DNA from: Ignelater luminosus
Taxonomy: Eukaryota; Arthropoda; Insecta; Coleoptera; Elateridae
Length of the DNA: 64,000 bases
Direction: 5' to 3'
Assembly (NCBI GenBank): GCA_011009095.1
Contig: VTPC01091278.1
Coordinates: 11,367-75,366, forward strand
Both the position numbers and the translations under genes were made by a program. Shown in pieces: positions 33,811 to 46,060 of this stretch (within the stretch, counting starts at the first letter, position 1; the number at the start of each line of letters is the position of its first letter). Below the pieces are notes generated by a model. It had not been told where the DNA came from, did no database searches, and saw nothing but the letters and a program-made list of their open reading frames with translations.

Positions 33811-36759
33811 ATTGTAACAACTAATTAGCTCTTCACAATTTTTCACTGCAAGTTAGTTTTCTAACGATATAAATAGAACATGGTGTGAGAAACACAATAG
33901 ATCCGGTCCTGTTAACTCGAAAGTTAAAACTGCAGGTGCAGATTGTTACATTTTTACTACTTACGTATATTACGTAACCTTTACACTATTTCAATTTTAA
34001 GTACCAAATTAAACAGTAAAAATGCAATTGAAAACCTTAAAAAAATAATAATGATGCTTATGTAACAGCTAATAAAGTGCATGAAAAATAAAATTAAGGA
34101 CATAAATTATACTAAAAGAAATTTTGTTTGGATTTTTTGCCCACTCATGAGCTTAAATTATTTAAAAATGATTTTAAAAAAAGGAGGTATGGTAAATTAA
34201 AAATTTCTAAATTCATTTTTGTTAATTTAATTTAATTACAGAAATAATAGAATTTTTTCAAGTTTTATTTTGAAACCCGTCTTGATTGAAATTTAGCACA
34301 AGGGAAAAACCATTTGATATATTAATTTTTAAATTCTGGTAGTCTTCAAAAAATTTTTCAATTAAGAGGAAAAAAAAGAACTAAGATTATCTAACGGTTA
34401 TAATTTACAACATTAAACATAAATTAATAGACAGCCCATAAGACCGCGCTACTCACTGTGCAGCTTTTTTCCTTTACTGCTATGCCACAAACTTTTGGAG
34501 AGTGTATATACGCAGAAAAAGATTTATAACCAATACGGGCAATAATTATTCTGTGAGATTGAAGCACTTAGCAACAGCATTTTCTATTATAACTTAACAA
34601 ATAGCAATCTAAACAAGGAAAAAGAATTTTGCGTTGCCTTTTTTGATTATAAAACTGGAGAAGTAACAACATGTCGTTCTCGATTTACAAGCGTTCTTCT
34701 TATAAGACAAGTACGCACATAGAGAGTTTAACTAAATCTGGATTAAGTTTCTAGATTTATTAATTAAATTGTGTTTTATTAGCTTATTCATGTTAGTTCT
34801 AGACATCTGAATGGTTATTTCTCAACTATGACATGTTTACCGCGTTATTAATTATTAAATTGTTTGACAAAAAATTTTTACAGGAAGAATCATTTAATAA
34901 ATAAATCACTACATAACCTCATTTTATAAACAACAACAAGACAGCCTTATAGAGATGTTTAATTTTAATCATTAAGGTCAATTATAATAAATGAGTATAC
35001 CTTACCATATAAGTGTAGAACATACAAAAATTCCGAATCCAACAACTCTATTATCTGGATTTCAAGTACAAAAATTCAGAACAATTATTTATACACGCAC
35101 ATACCCAATAATTTAAAATGAAGAGAGAAAAAAACCCAATAATTTATGACCTTTAATTAAGGTTTACTTGTCTTGATTAAAATCTATTCACAAAGAAAAC
35201 CACAATTATAACTGCATTGAATCTAAGATTTCTCTTAATATTTGGTTACATCCATAATACGTTTGATTATATTTGATATCAAATTTATTTGCATTATTAT
35301 TCATATCCTTGTGGTTAGCCGTTTGATTAATGCAGAATTTTTTTCTACATACGTTTTCTAGATCAACAACTATCTATATTTTTAAAATTCACAGAAGGTA
35401 GCTTTGGTATTTAATATTAAATTGTCGCTTCCTATATTTTAACTCATTAATATTCGACCTACTCGAAAAAAAACTATTTTTCTAATACACACAAAAAAGA
35501 GAAATTGATAAAATCAATTTTTCTAATTTTATTCCAGTCTCGATTCTAGATAAGTGTCAAAATATTTAATCTTAGCAATTTATCTCCGTTTTGTGAATTA
35601 ATTTGAACCCAACACGTTTATTAGCAAAAATTACTTCATTTCTTACTTTACAGTACTTGCCTTTCAGTAAATCATACGATAACATAGGAATTATGTGGAA
35701 ATTGTGGGAAATTAGGAAAGGTATAACTGGAGGTTAGTGAAGAAATTAGGGGGAATTATGGGTGAATAGTAAAGTATTATAGGATAATAATGGGATATTT
35801 AGAAACTATTTTGTTTCATTTGAATTTGGATTCGAACAATACTGAATCACGAAATACTACTTTAACATACTCGGCTCATTCGATTAACAGTTATCTTTTG
35901 CTTGAATATTATTACCTTTGACTGTCTTGATTTTGCAAAAATTTAAGACCATAAGGAATTTGAATTCATTGCATTTTCCTTCTATATATACATTTTTGTT
36001 TGTTGCATATTAAATTTCTTATTGGTTTTAATAACCTCTGAATACTTTCGTCTTCTGTGTTATCTTTAAACGATACACTCAGATTTTGTTTCTGTTTCTT
36101 CAATACTTATATTTTTGGGTACAAAAGAGCTCATAAAGAGATCAGGTTAGCTTGCAAATGTTGCTTTCTAGATTAAAATGCGCCAGAAATAGAAACATGG
36201 GAGAGCAATTGAAGTTCAATATTTTTGAACAACAAATAGTATCATTCATCCTCGAAGATACAGAAAACGCTAGACGTATGGAGTACAATCTCATTGTCAC
36301 GCTAGCACGATTTGCACGCAGGTCCGTCAGTGCTCTGGATTTTATCCAGTAATGCATACAAAATTGCCAATAAATTATGGCAAGTACATCGAGTGGACTT
36401 TAAGGAACTTATAATTGCTTTTATATCTCAAAAGAGACAATACCGTTATGGTTTGGTTAAAGTGGCACATTACTTTGCCCTTCTTTTTTTCCGTCTATGT
36501 GTCTCTATGTTCTTGCAAACAACAAGCGTCGACAAAACACGATATTATGACAATAATGGATTTCTGCCAAAACAATCCATCAAAGCAGTTTGTTGTCCTT
36601 ACCCACCTTGAAAACTTAGATAATCTTCTAACCTTTTGACATGGCGCTAGCATTAGCCTTACAAGCTACGACAATGTTACTTTGAACTACTTAGGCAGCA
36701 TAGAGTATGGTATTGCGTTCATTAAAGCATTTGTAATTTGACTGTGTATTGTCTGGGCA
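33811..36759. other. AT-rich stretch, no gene recognised
   Basis: 33811-36100 is very AT-rich. Between 36142 and 36640 both strands have open frames of 65-99 codons that share no motif with any family I know. The sequence is less AT-rich than its left flank and adjoins the pogo remnant, so it may be non-coding or foreign DNA associated with that element. Confidence 0.45.
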
Positions 36760-38010
36760 TTTACTTTGCTTGAGAGTTCGTATGTTGAATGTTCCTTTCT
36801 TTTATGAGTTTTCTCTAATCGTCAGTAGTTGGGGTGTTTATTATTTGATCAGAGACTGTGTTTGCATGATCGGGTATGCAATCATGATTCCACTAAAATA
36901 TTCCAGTGGCTTTAAAACCGAACATTGCGTTTCCAGCGGTTGCTGACTATCCCCAGCTTTTTGTTAGAAGTTCACCAAACTGGAGTCGCCCTAGTTTTTT
37001 TCCAGGGTGACTCTATATCCATTCTCTGCAAGCTTGACAGTAGAAGGTTTTTAAAGACTTAAAAAACGCTCTATGAAGTGGTTCCAAATAATGAGTTGTA
37101 TGTGGGGGTAGGCACAACAAAATATATTATTCCCTTTGGCTGTTTCTAAAAGCTCAACACAAGAACAATGAGATGGATGTCCGTCAAGAATTAACAAGGC
37201 TTTGTCTTAGCCTTTTCGTGGCAGGAAGTGGTGTGTAAATCGATTCAAAAAGATTGTTGCAGTTATGTAGGCTGATCTCTGAGACATCACAATATCTGAA
37301 CCCGGCGGCATTAGATCAATCCACTTAGTCTTCAAGTTCTTGCCTTTGAATACACAGACTGGCGGTAGAAAAACACCTTTGGGATTGTAGCAGGTTATGC
37401 ACGAGATTCTCTTGCCCTTTTCCATGAAGTCATTGTAACAACATCTTTTGCTTCCTTTTCGGCCACAACTAGACCAGGCTAATTGTTTAGTTGAAGGTCT
37501 GTTTCTTCCGCAGTATAAACGAACCCCAGTTTGCCCTAAAAGCTTATTTTTTAGCTTGCAGCAGATTAATGTAATTCCCCATATCTACGCTGTTTATACC
37601 CTCACCTCGCCCTATGTACACATCCTCAGCTTTTCGAATAGACAAGCCGGGATGTCTTTTGTAAAAGGACCTAAACCAATCGGAACTGGAAATGCCTTTT
37701 TCTGTATTGAACTTCTGATTAATTTTTCAGCTAAATTATAAGCAAGTTTTTGAATATCTGATACCGTCATAGGTAAATCGTATTTTTTTTGTGCCTTTTA
37801 AATGTGTAGCACTAATTTATTTTTATTGGCCTTCCTTAACATGCTGTTCGGCTCTATTTTACTAGTCGTGGATACATTATTCTTAATTTTCCTTTAGAGG
37901 GTTTTTGAACCGTTTTTGACAGCTTCAATTGCTAGTCTCAGATCTTCTTCACTATAATGTTCCACGGTTTGAGCTCTGTCTTTTGTTTTGTTTTTGTAAT
38001 TACTTGGAAA
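36760..38010 (-). pseudogene. pogo-type (Tigger-like) transposase remnant
   Basis: The minus strand reads in family order: NYKNKTKDRAQTVEHYSEED then LRLAIEAVKNGSKTL (N-terminal psq-type helix-turn-helix); DLPMTVSDIQKLAYNLAEKL; DWFRSFYKRHPGLSIRKAED with GRGEGINSVDMGNYINLLQA (CENP-B-like domain); KQLAWSSCGRKGSK; MEKGKRISCITCYNPKGVFL then PPVCVFKGKNLKTKWIDLMP and PGSDI; LLILDGHPSHCSCVELLETA (second catalytic D region of the DDE core); CLPPHTTHYLEPLHRAFFKS then LKTFYCQACREWI; and FGELLTKSWG then SATAGNAMFGFKATGIF near the end. This covers almost the whole transposase of about 450-550 residues. The start ATG is lost and there are numerous frameshifts. Intact relatives move by cut-and-paste into TA sites. 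TIRs were not identified. Confidence 0.92.
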
Positions 38011-38047
38011 TGGAGTAAAACTGTAAAGAAACAAGAAAAAAATAAGT

Positions 38048-38081
38048 GGCCATCTATCCCGAATCCTAGGGATAGATGGCC
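38048..38081. repeat. Perfect 13-bp hairpin upstream of the pogo remnant
   Basis: GGCCATCTATCCC at 38048-38060 pairs with GGGATAGATGGCC at 38069-38081 around an 8-base loop. A related GGCCATCTTATCC occurs near 38383, further out. The placement just before the transposase start suggests a sub-terminal or TIR-related motif of the pogo element. Confidence 0.65.
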
Positions 38082-39902
38082 AAAGTGACAAACAAAACCC
38101 ACTGCATACTTTTATCCGTTCTCAAAGGTTAGGATTCTTTAATAAACATTGTACTCATCTAATTTCTACTAGCAGTAAATTTCCACACATACATTCATAG
38201 CAGCACATAGTATTCAATTACTATAAAATGTTTATTCTCTGAGTGGTTTAATTTCACTTTGACGCAGACCAAACCACACTAGCCGTGTTCAGACATGAAC
38301 ATTTATCGCTGGAGAGGACACGCACTGCCATCGAACAACATTTTAATTAAGTTTTGCCTTTTGGCTATTTCTCCCGATTGGCCATCTTATCCAACTTTAC
38401 CCTGTGGGCCTGAAAATAATACAAATGGCTAGAAGGAAGTACTATGCATGATGACGCAAGAAGAAACTTACTATAACAACCAAAAAAATTGTTAGTTAAC
38501 ATAAAAATGATTTTGGGTTTGAGCCACTGTTTGAGAAGTTACCCGCAAGAGTATTACAGGATATGATAGCTTTCTTTCTATAGATTTAATATTGTGTTAC
38601 TACTGGTGGTCGCCAAAATATCAAAGTTCAGTTGTCCATGTTCATAACAAGCTTTCATTGCTGAAGTCTGAAATGGTATCTAGGATTACAGATTGTCACA
38701 ACAGGTCGCATCGAGATAGCATGGAAGAACGAGCCTGGGCACTGATTGTCGTAGTAAATAGCCATAAAAAGTTTTTAAAGCGAGGCTTACTGCTTATAAA
38801 ATGAAGCCCTGACTTTAATATTGTTACCCACAAAAAGATTAAAAGAAATTTGATAATTAATAGAAGATGAGATGCGAACTAAACAAAGTTTGTCACAACC
38901 AATTTTCTAAAGTTGCAAAATTATCAGATCATGGTTGAAAGAGCATATCCCTAGAAGGCCACGATGGTCTCTAATGAAAAGGTTTACAGTGCTGAAGGCA
39001 ACATTATTAGGGAGGGTTAGAAAGTACTACTGGATTTTCCCAGAAGGCTCCTTATTCGTTCAAAAAATTCATCTGGGAAAAGCTCTTTTACTATCAGTCG
39101 TTCAAAAAGACTTTTGTATACAACCAAAACGATGGTTAAGATTTATCCGACATGAGCAATAAAGTACTTCCGTTGGGAGATGAATGATATTCAACTTCTC
39201 GTTCATTTTTCGTTTCAGATTGTGCATAAAAAAGTTAAGTGATTGGTTGTGATTACTTGATGTTTACCAAACCGTTCGAAAACATCAACACTCTCGCGTT
39301 AGCTCTGCAGCGCCCCTTCATTACCTATATCCTTAGGACAGATCAAGAGCAATTTGATAAGTAAGTGGTAAGCGGGTTACAGTATTACCAAGGCAGCACC
39401 AGAATAAACAGGGGTTATAAAGTTAGCTATTGAAGGCTGCGGGCGACCACAATTATTTTCCTTAGCTCCGGTCTTCTCATCTCTTATCGCATTTATTTGT
39501 TGAATACATGCCGTGGTAATCAAATCATTGTCATAACAGTTAATTGTATTTATAGCTACTATCTTACGGATCAAGTTACCAGAAAGTGGAAAGACTAGCC
39601 CTACAGCAGGTTTATGATATGGGTAAAAGCGGTATTAGTAGTTATAGGCAGCTTTTAGAGGAAGCACAAAGTTCAACATATCCCTCATTCGAAGTGGAGC
39701 TCTTCATCTGATGAATAATAGAAAAAAGGAAGCAACTATAACATAATTGCTTTAACTTCGGTTTTAAACGATTGTAACTCTTTATTCGTTGTTTCAGTTT
39801 TGATGGCGAATTTATTCTTTTTTTTTTGCATACTTATCACATAACGAACCTGTGCTACAGTGCTTTTGGTCGTCTTTACCCAATTTCATGATCTGACTGA
39901 CA
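38082..39902. other. No gene; diverged repeated segments
   Basis: No coding signal recognised. Segments around 38890-39160 and 40433-40690 share phrases (TTGTCAC near the start, GTGCAAAATCATCAAAACAC versus TTGCAAAATTATCAGATCAT, AAGGTTTACAG), so this interval and the flank beyond the tandem array may belong to one old, larger repeat. Frames at 38592-38804 and 38935-39162 are without known domains. Confidence 0.35.
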
Positions 39903-40325
39903 TTTATGTCTTTCTCTTGGTTGTGCGAAGTATAAAGAGTTACGTGCAAAAGCTTAGAGTATCGACGCTGCAGGCAGCGTCTTCGTGGTCCATTTTTTGA
40001 TCTGATTTATGTCTTTCTCTTGGTTGTGTGAAGTGTAAAGAGTTGCATGCAGAGAATTAGAGTATCGACGCTGCAAGCAACATCTTCGTGGCCCTTTTCT
40101 TGATCTGGCTCCTATTTATGTCTTTCTTTTGGTTGTGCAAAGTGTGAAGACTGACGTGCAGAGAATTAGAGTATGTAGCTGTAGGCAGCATCTTCGTGGC
40201 CTATATCATCATTTGGCTCACATTTATGTCTTTTTTTTGGTTGTGCGAAGTATGAAGAGTTACGTGCAAACAATTAGAGTATCGATGCTGCAGGCAGCAT
40301 TTTCGTGGTCCATTTCTTGATCTGA
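39903..40325 (+). repeat. Four-copy tandem repeat, 103-109 bp unit
   Basis: Units begin TTTATGTCTTTCTCTTGGTT at 39903, 40006, 40115 and 40223, and a fifth partial unit starts at 40326 (TTTATGCCTG). Within each unit come GTGCGAAGTATAAAGAGTTA, CGTGCA, TTAGAGTATCGACGCTGCAG, GCAGCGTCTTCGTGG and TTGATCTG. Copies 1 and 4 are close to each other, and the divergence is low compared with the other arrays in this window, so it is the youngest. Confidence 0.9.
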
Positions 40326-43300
40326 TTTATGCCTGAGAGGATGAATCTGGTTATAGTTGCTCGTCTTTTCTAAACGGGGATACAAAAAGGATAATTGCTA
40401 ATTTTGTGGATAATAGCAGGACAACCATAAAATGGTTTGTCACTTCAGTTTCTAATTGTGCAAAATCATCAAAACACGGTTACTATATAAAAGCTTCATT
40501 ACGGGAAAGCTTCAAGATATAGAACTTTTAGTACTGCTACCAAAGGCGGTATGGCATACACTTTTGTTAGGAAGGTTTACAGAGTTTATATGGTTACAGG
40601 AGGCTTATAGTTTTGCCGAAGAAGTCATAAGCAGTTACAGAGCGGCCATAGGAAAGTTTTTACCGCCGGTTACAGATTTGTATAAATAACTGCGAAACAG
40701 AGTTATTCTAAAGAGAATCTTATTGCATAAGTCTAAAAGGCTCTGTAAATTAGGCGAAGTCCGACCACAATAGATTTCATTAAAAAACTTTGTAGTTGTT
40801 GTTAGAATGGAAGTTTCAGAAGTTACTTGTAAGAGAATTACATTATTGTAACCATCAAAATACAATTGTCCATAAGAAGGTTTCATTTTTCAAACTTTCA
40901 TGTAAAGATTTATAGAGTTTCCATATAAGACAACATTGTTTGCATATGTAGGTAAGTTCGACTGTAAGGGAACTCGATGTATATCATCTACTCTAGCTTT
41001 CAATAAAAGTTAACAAATTTGTAAATCTTTACTCTGATTTATAAATTCTACATCAAACCTTATTTATAAACAATATAAATTAATTGGTTTAACCTCAAGC
41101 TGATTCTACTTGAAACAGCTCAACTTCTATATACAATCATGGTTTCTATTGACAACATTCCTATTTAGATAAGGTGAGTAGCAATTAATATCAATAATAA
41201 ACAAGGTATTGTGACAAATCAATACTTTAATAAGTGACAGCCGATACTATTGTAATTGTAGATTTATTATGGTAAGGCATTTTACTACATTTATCACAAT
41301 TTTTATTAATGGTTCGTTACACGTTGTGTCAGAAATCGAATGTTAACTTAAACAAGTTATTTTTGAGACGAGATTCTTAATTTTCTAAATTTGACTTTTT
41401 ATCCTAACTGTGTAGATAGAAATAATACTTTATGGTAAGTCCATTATGATTTTTACTCCAGATTCCAACACAATCACTCGCTTGTATTTTTTTATTATAA
41501 TAATTTCGATAATTGAGATGATTATCTTTATGAAGAATCTGAAAGTATTCACAAGCTTGTTTCTACCTTTAGATAAAAATAATTTGATTTATTAGTAAGA
41601 GTGATAATTTTATTTAAAGATAATTTGCTTATGTAATACCAGTAGACGTAGAAATGCTGAGTCGATTTTTGGGGTTTACTACTTGTTAAATTACTATTAT
41701 TTATTATCTTTCCATTCACTTAATGTAAAGTTATAATTACTACTTTTGTTTTTATTAAGTTTAACTGCCTTCCTCTGTATATAGCCTATTAAATAATTTT
41801 ATGAAGATTTTATTTGCACAATATCAGGGGCCCTAGAACCAACCTTGTGAAACACCTCTATTTTTTTTTATTTTCTATTATCTTTGATGCTTGATCGCAT
41901 ACTACTTTAGCAAGTTGTGCAGGATTAATCTTACACATCCATTAATTTTTCCTGATTACGTTATTATGCAATATTGACAGGTGCTTTGGAAAACAATTTA
42001 CTTGAAGGATAATTTATTACATGTTATTAAATTTTCTTTGTTCTTGCAAGTTCATCGTAAATTAATCACAATGAATCATTGTTGCAAGTCAATCAACCGA
42101 AAGAAAGGTTTTACTTCAAAATACTAAGCAGTGATATAACATAAGGTAGCAGGCAGCGTGAATTTACATAAAGAAAACGAGCCTTTATTGAGTAGCAAAA
42201 AAAGTGAGCTCGAGGTCTGATATGTAAAGAATTTCTTAAACACCATTCCCACAAGTTTATAATAAAAATTATGTAAGTACAGAAAAATACATTGCACACA
42301 TACGTACGTACTACATTTCAACGTTTAAATATTGCGAAGTGGCAAATCAATAATTTCAATGGCTATTAACAGGTTGATTGATGAAGCACAAGCAACAGCG
42401 CGGTTCTCAGCTTTCGCCATGGTCATTGAAAGCTACTTACACACTAAGATCCGTCAAATTAATACTCTCTTGGTGTTTTCCTTCGGTCAAATGTGTCATT
42501 AATATGTATCGAAATATATATAGAAAGACGAGTGCGGCCATGCGTAAAACCGTTAGATGTGTTTTTTCTGCACGCGCCCATTGATCCTAAAAAAAACTTG
42601 ATTTTTGGAATGCCACCAAAAAATTATGTATTTAAATTTATATTAAAACCGTTTCTGTGTTTAAAATCGATGCAAGAACTCCAAAAATAAATTAGATTTT
42701 TCTGTTTTCGATTCCGATTTAATTCCTATGTTTAATGCCTGAAAACTATCCTAAAACATACTATAGAAATCTTGTTGAAATAATTTTGTGTTGACTGCCA
42801 AGATTTTTATTCCAAATTTATGGAAATTCAGGTTTAATGCGATTATGCAAAATAAATTTATAAATAAACGAGGTGCATACTAAAAATTCCATTAACAGGA
42901 GACACCTGCAGTATATCTCTCACTGTTTTCTCGTTTGGTTTTATAATTAACTTCTTGATTTCAGTCTTTACCCTAGTTTCTTGCTTGTATTTTTTTGTTT
43001 TGTTTCACGCAAATACATTAATTTAAGATTTACAAATCGCATATAATTAGAAACGTATGTATAATTATCAATAAGCGATTAAGAGTCGAATCTCTAACAA
43101 CTTGGTATGCAAAATAAAACGTTTGAGGCGAAGATAAAACTTGTTCATGCATCTATAAAAATTAATTTTGGTTTCGTGTTAACGTAAATGTGTAAACCGG
43201 TGACTACTGGATATCGTCAAGAATATTATTTTGACAAAACAAGAATTATGACTATTTGCATGTTTAGTCTTTGCACGTATTTTAGATAAACATACATTAT

Positions 43301-45599
43301 TTGTTTCAACTTGAAATAATTAGGCCCAGAGGTACAAGCTGGATAATTTTTATTTATTTACTAGTGGCCTAAACAAAACGGACTTTACTCAATCATTGGA
43401 AAATTCCATATATTGAAAATAAGAAAGAAATTACCCAAAATAATAATAGTGGTAGTATTTACGAATATGGAAAAAATAAATAGCCTAAGGGCGTGAAGAA
43501 ACTTACAAAGCAGCTAGCTAATGTAGTGGACACAATAGGTTGGAAAAAATGGAAAATTTCCAGTAATAAAATCTAAATACCTATATTGCAAAAAAGTTTC
43601 TACATGGTGTTATACCTCAGATCCTAAAAAAAAAATCAGAAAATAATTAGTAACACCTTCTTTAGAAACTTAAAAAACAAATTTTCATAAGAAATTCTGT
43701 TTAACTAAAATACACAAATCCATCCGGCCGGTAGCTTCATATTTTAACGCACCAACCGTCTTATCAATATATTTTACTTTTCGACTCCGCTACAAAATCG
43801 CACGATTCATCACTGATACATATACTATACACTTTAGTAAATTAATTACAATAACTTGTGAGATTCTTTAGAAAATTTTTCTGGAGAAATTTGCCACGAT
43901 TAAAAAGTGTAACGCAACAATTATGATGATAAATATTCATTAACGACTATAAAGCAAGTGAACAAGGTGTATTGTTTCATTTGGTGCAGGAAACAGCCGA
44001 ATTCTCATGGCTTATTCACACACATACTTATTTGAATAATTTGAATTGTTCTTATTTTTAAGTGTGTATTAACTTTGAGGTAAAACAAAATTCAATTTAG
44101 CAGAGGAAGTGATACCCTTTTTTGTTATGTGCATATGCATGCGTATGAAGATGTCTTCGTTACCAAACAAAAAGAGACTAGACTACAGCACCAATTCACA
44201 TAAAATTAGGGTTCTGGCAAATATTTCATCTTATCTGGCAAATATTTCATCTTATCTGACAAGGTTCGCACTATGTAAGACATTAAAATGAACATCTAGG
44301 ATAACCACTAGAGAAAATTTAAATAATGGAATATTAATGAGGTACAAGTATGTTATTTTTTTAATTAAGCCAAAGTATATAAAAAATGAACTTAGAAAAA
44401 TCTTGGATTATTTTCTAAACCAGTTCGTTAATATTTTAAAACCCCAAAGCTGTTTTTAACCTTGTGGAATCAAAGTGCGTTTCTGATGTCTTCCTTATGG
44501 GTTCTGTTATAAATAAAAAAAATGTCAGGTAGGCACTAAAATATTTTTGTTGTGCAAAGTCTACATTGATAATTTATTATTTTTAATTCATCAAATAGAA
44601 AATGGCAAAAGAACAAGGTCAATATTAATCAGTAACGGTTCATAAGTGCAAGTCTTAACATTGTTAAAATAACCCACAAGTTCGTGGATTAAACATCAAG
44701 ATTTCTATCGCATTAAGTCGTGCCGTACACTTTTTTTGTTGTAGATGACATCTAATAACAATAATAATGTTTTGAAATTTTATTCTTGTTTAAGATTAAA
44801 TTTATTTTTTCTTGATATCGAAACAAATTGAGATTTAGCAATCGTTTTTGCAAATTATGGGTGTGATATTCGGTTTTGCCTTTTCTCCTAGACGGAGTGA
44901 ATCATTTCTTTATTTTGCAACAAAATGCAATCTTAGTTAATAATAAGATCGGTACGTCTAGCAAGTACATGCAATTTATTTTGTTTGAAGAAATATTGCT
45001 ATGTTTGGCATTCGAGGGATTATTTTCCAAGAACTCCTCATTGTTCTGACACTTCTATCTGGAAATCTATAATTAAGAAAGTTCTTGTTATTTAAGGTCT
45101 TACATTTATCATCGTTCAGATTATTTAAATTGTTCCTCTATATTGAAAGCCAGTTTATTCCTTAATGGTTTCACCCAAACTCATTCTGATTTTACTGGTT
45201 AGAAAAGAAAGATCAAGTGGGTGTAATAGTGTGGATTATTAGAAATTCAAGTGGGTAATAGGGAAATTTTGTGTTTTCTATTAAAATTATTGAATTGAAG
45301 GCGTAGATTCTATAATTTAATTTACAGAGGAGGTACCCTTGAACTCCAAAAATATTCTTGTGAGCTAAAAGAATTCGCTTTTAATTTTCACTAAAGGTTT
45401 CCTCATTTTATCCACCTATTCTATTTCAGTTTTGCGTTCAAATTAGGGAATGTGCTGTATATTTATAGTTTTTAATTGGATTTTTCTCATCATCTTCTAA
45501 TTCTTCATCTGACCAGCTAAACTACAGAAAATTGTAGAGCAATAAATTGTGTTTGTCTGTGACTTAGAATCTAACGCACGTAGTATGATTTAGAGGCCT
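40326..45599. other. AT-rich stretch, no gene recognised
   Basis: 40440-40900 continues the diverged repeat region around the tandem array. From about 40900 on the sequence is plain AT-rich DNA. Frames at 42111-42321 (minus) and 42378-42690 (plus) have no family motif. A small tandem duplication at 44212 is listed separately. Confidence 0.45.
44212..44260 (+). repeat. 21-bp tandem duplication
   Basis: TCTGGCAAATATTTCATCTTA is repeated twice in a row, followed by a partial TCTGACAA. A simple slippage duplication. Confidence 0.8.
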
Positions 45600-46060
45600 G
45601 CACGCGACCTCTACGCGGCCCGGGTTAAAGCTCGAATCGGGTCTCAGTTTCAAAATGTATCTGGTTTTGTCGGGCCTATCAAAATGTTGCAGCCTGTCTG
45701 ATCTCTCAAGCCTGCCGGGCCGTTTTGTCCTGTCGAGTTTTTTGAACTTCTCGGCCCTTCGGGCTTTTCAGGTCTGTTGGGCTGTTTCGACTTTTTGGGA
45801 CTTCAGGTTTCTCGGATCTCTCGGATCGGCTTGTCTAGCTTTTTGGACGTCTCAACTCTTTGAGCTTCTCGGGTCTGTTCGGGCCTGTTGGACCGTCGGG
45901 CCTTTTCGACTCGCCGTTTGAATCTCTCCAGTCTGTCGTCCATTCGGACCTTTTGAAACCTTCGGACCGACGAGCCTTCTGGACTTTTGGGCCGACCAAG
46001 AAGTTACCAGATTTTTGTTTCGCATCAAGTTTGTCTAGAAATTTCGACCCGTGCTAGGCT
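45600..46060 (+). repeat. GC-rich minisatellite of short degenerate units
   Basis: About 450 bases made of variants of a roughly 10-12 base unit such as TTTCGGGCCTG: TTCTCGGCCCTTCGGGCTTT, TTCTCGGGTCTGTTCGGGCC, TTGGACCGTCGGGCC, CTTTTGGGACTTCAGGTTTC. It is strikingly GC-richer than its surroundings. The 88-codon frame at 45655-45921, with repeated S-G-L-F / F-W-x-x-x phrases, is a by-product of the repeat. Confidence 0.8.

Noticed and set aside
36142..36611. Overlapping frames on both strands left of the pogo remnant
   Set aside because: No recognisable family, no consistent frame, and opposite-strand overlap suggests chance.
37448..37741. 97-codon plus-strand frame
   Set aside because: Shadow of the pogo transposase on the minus strand.
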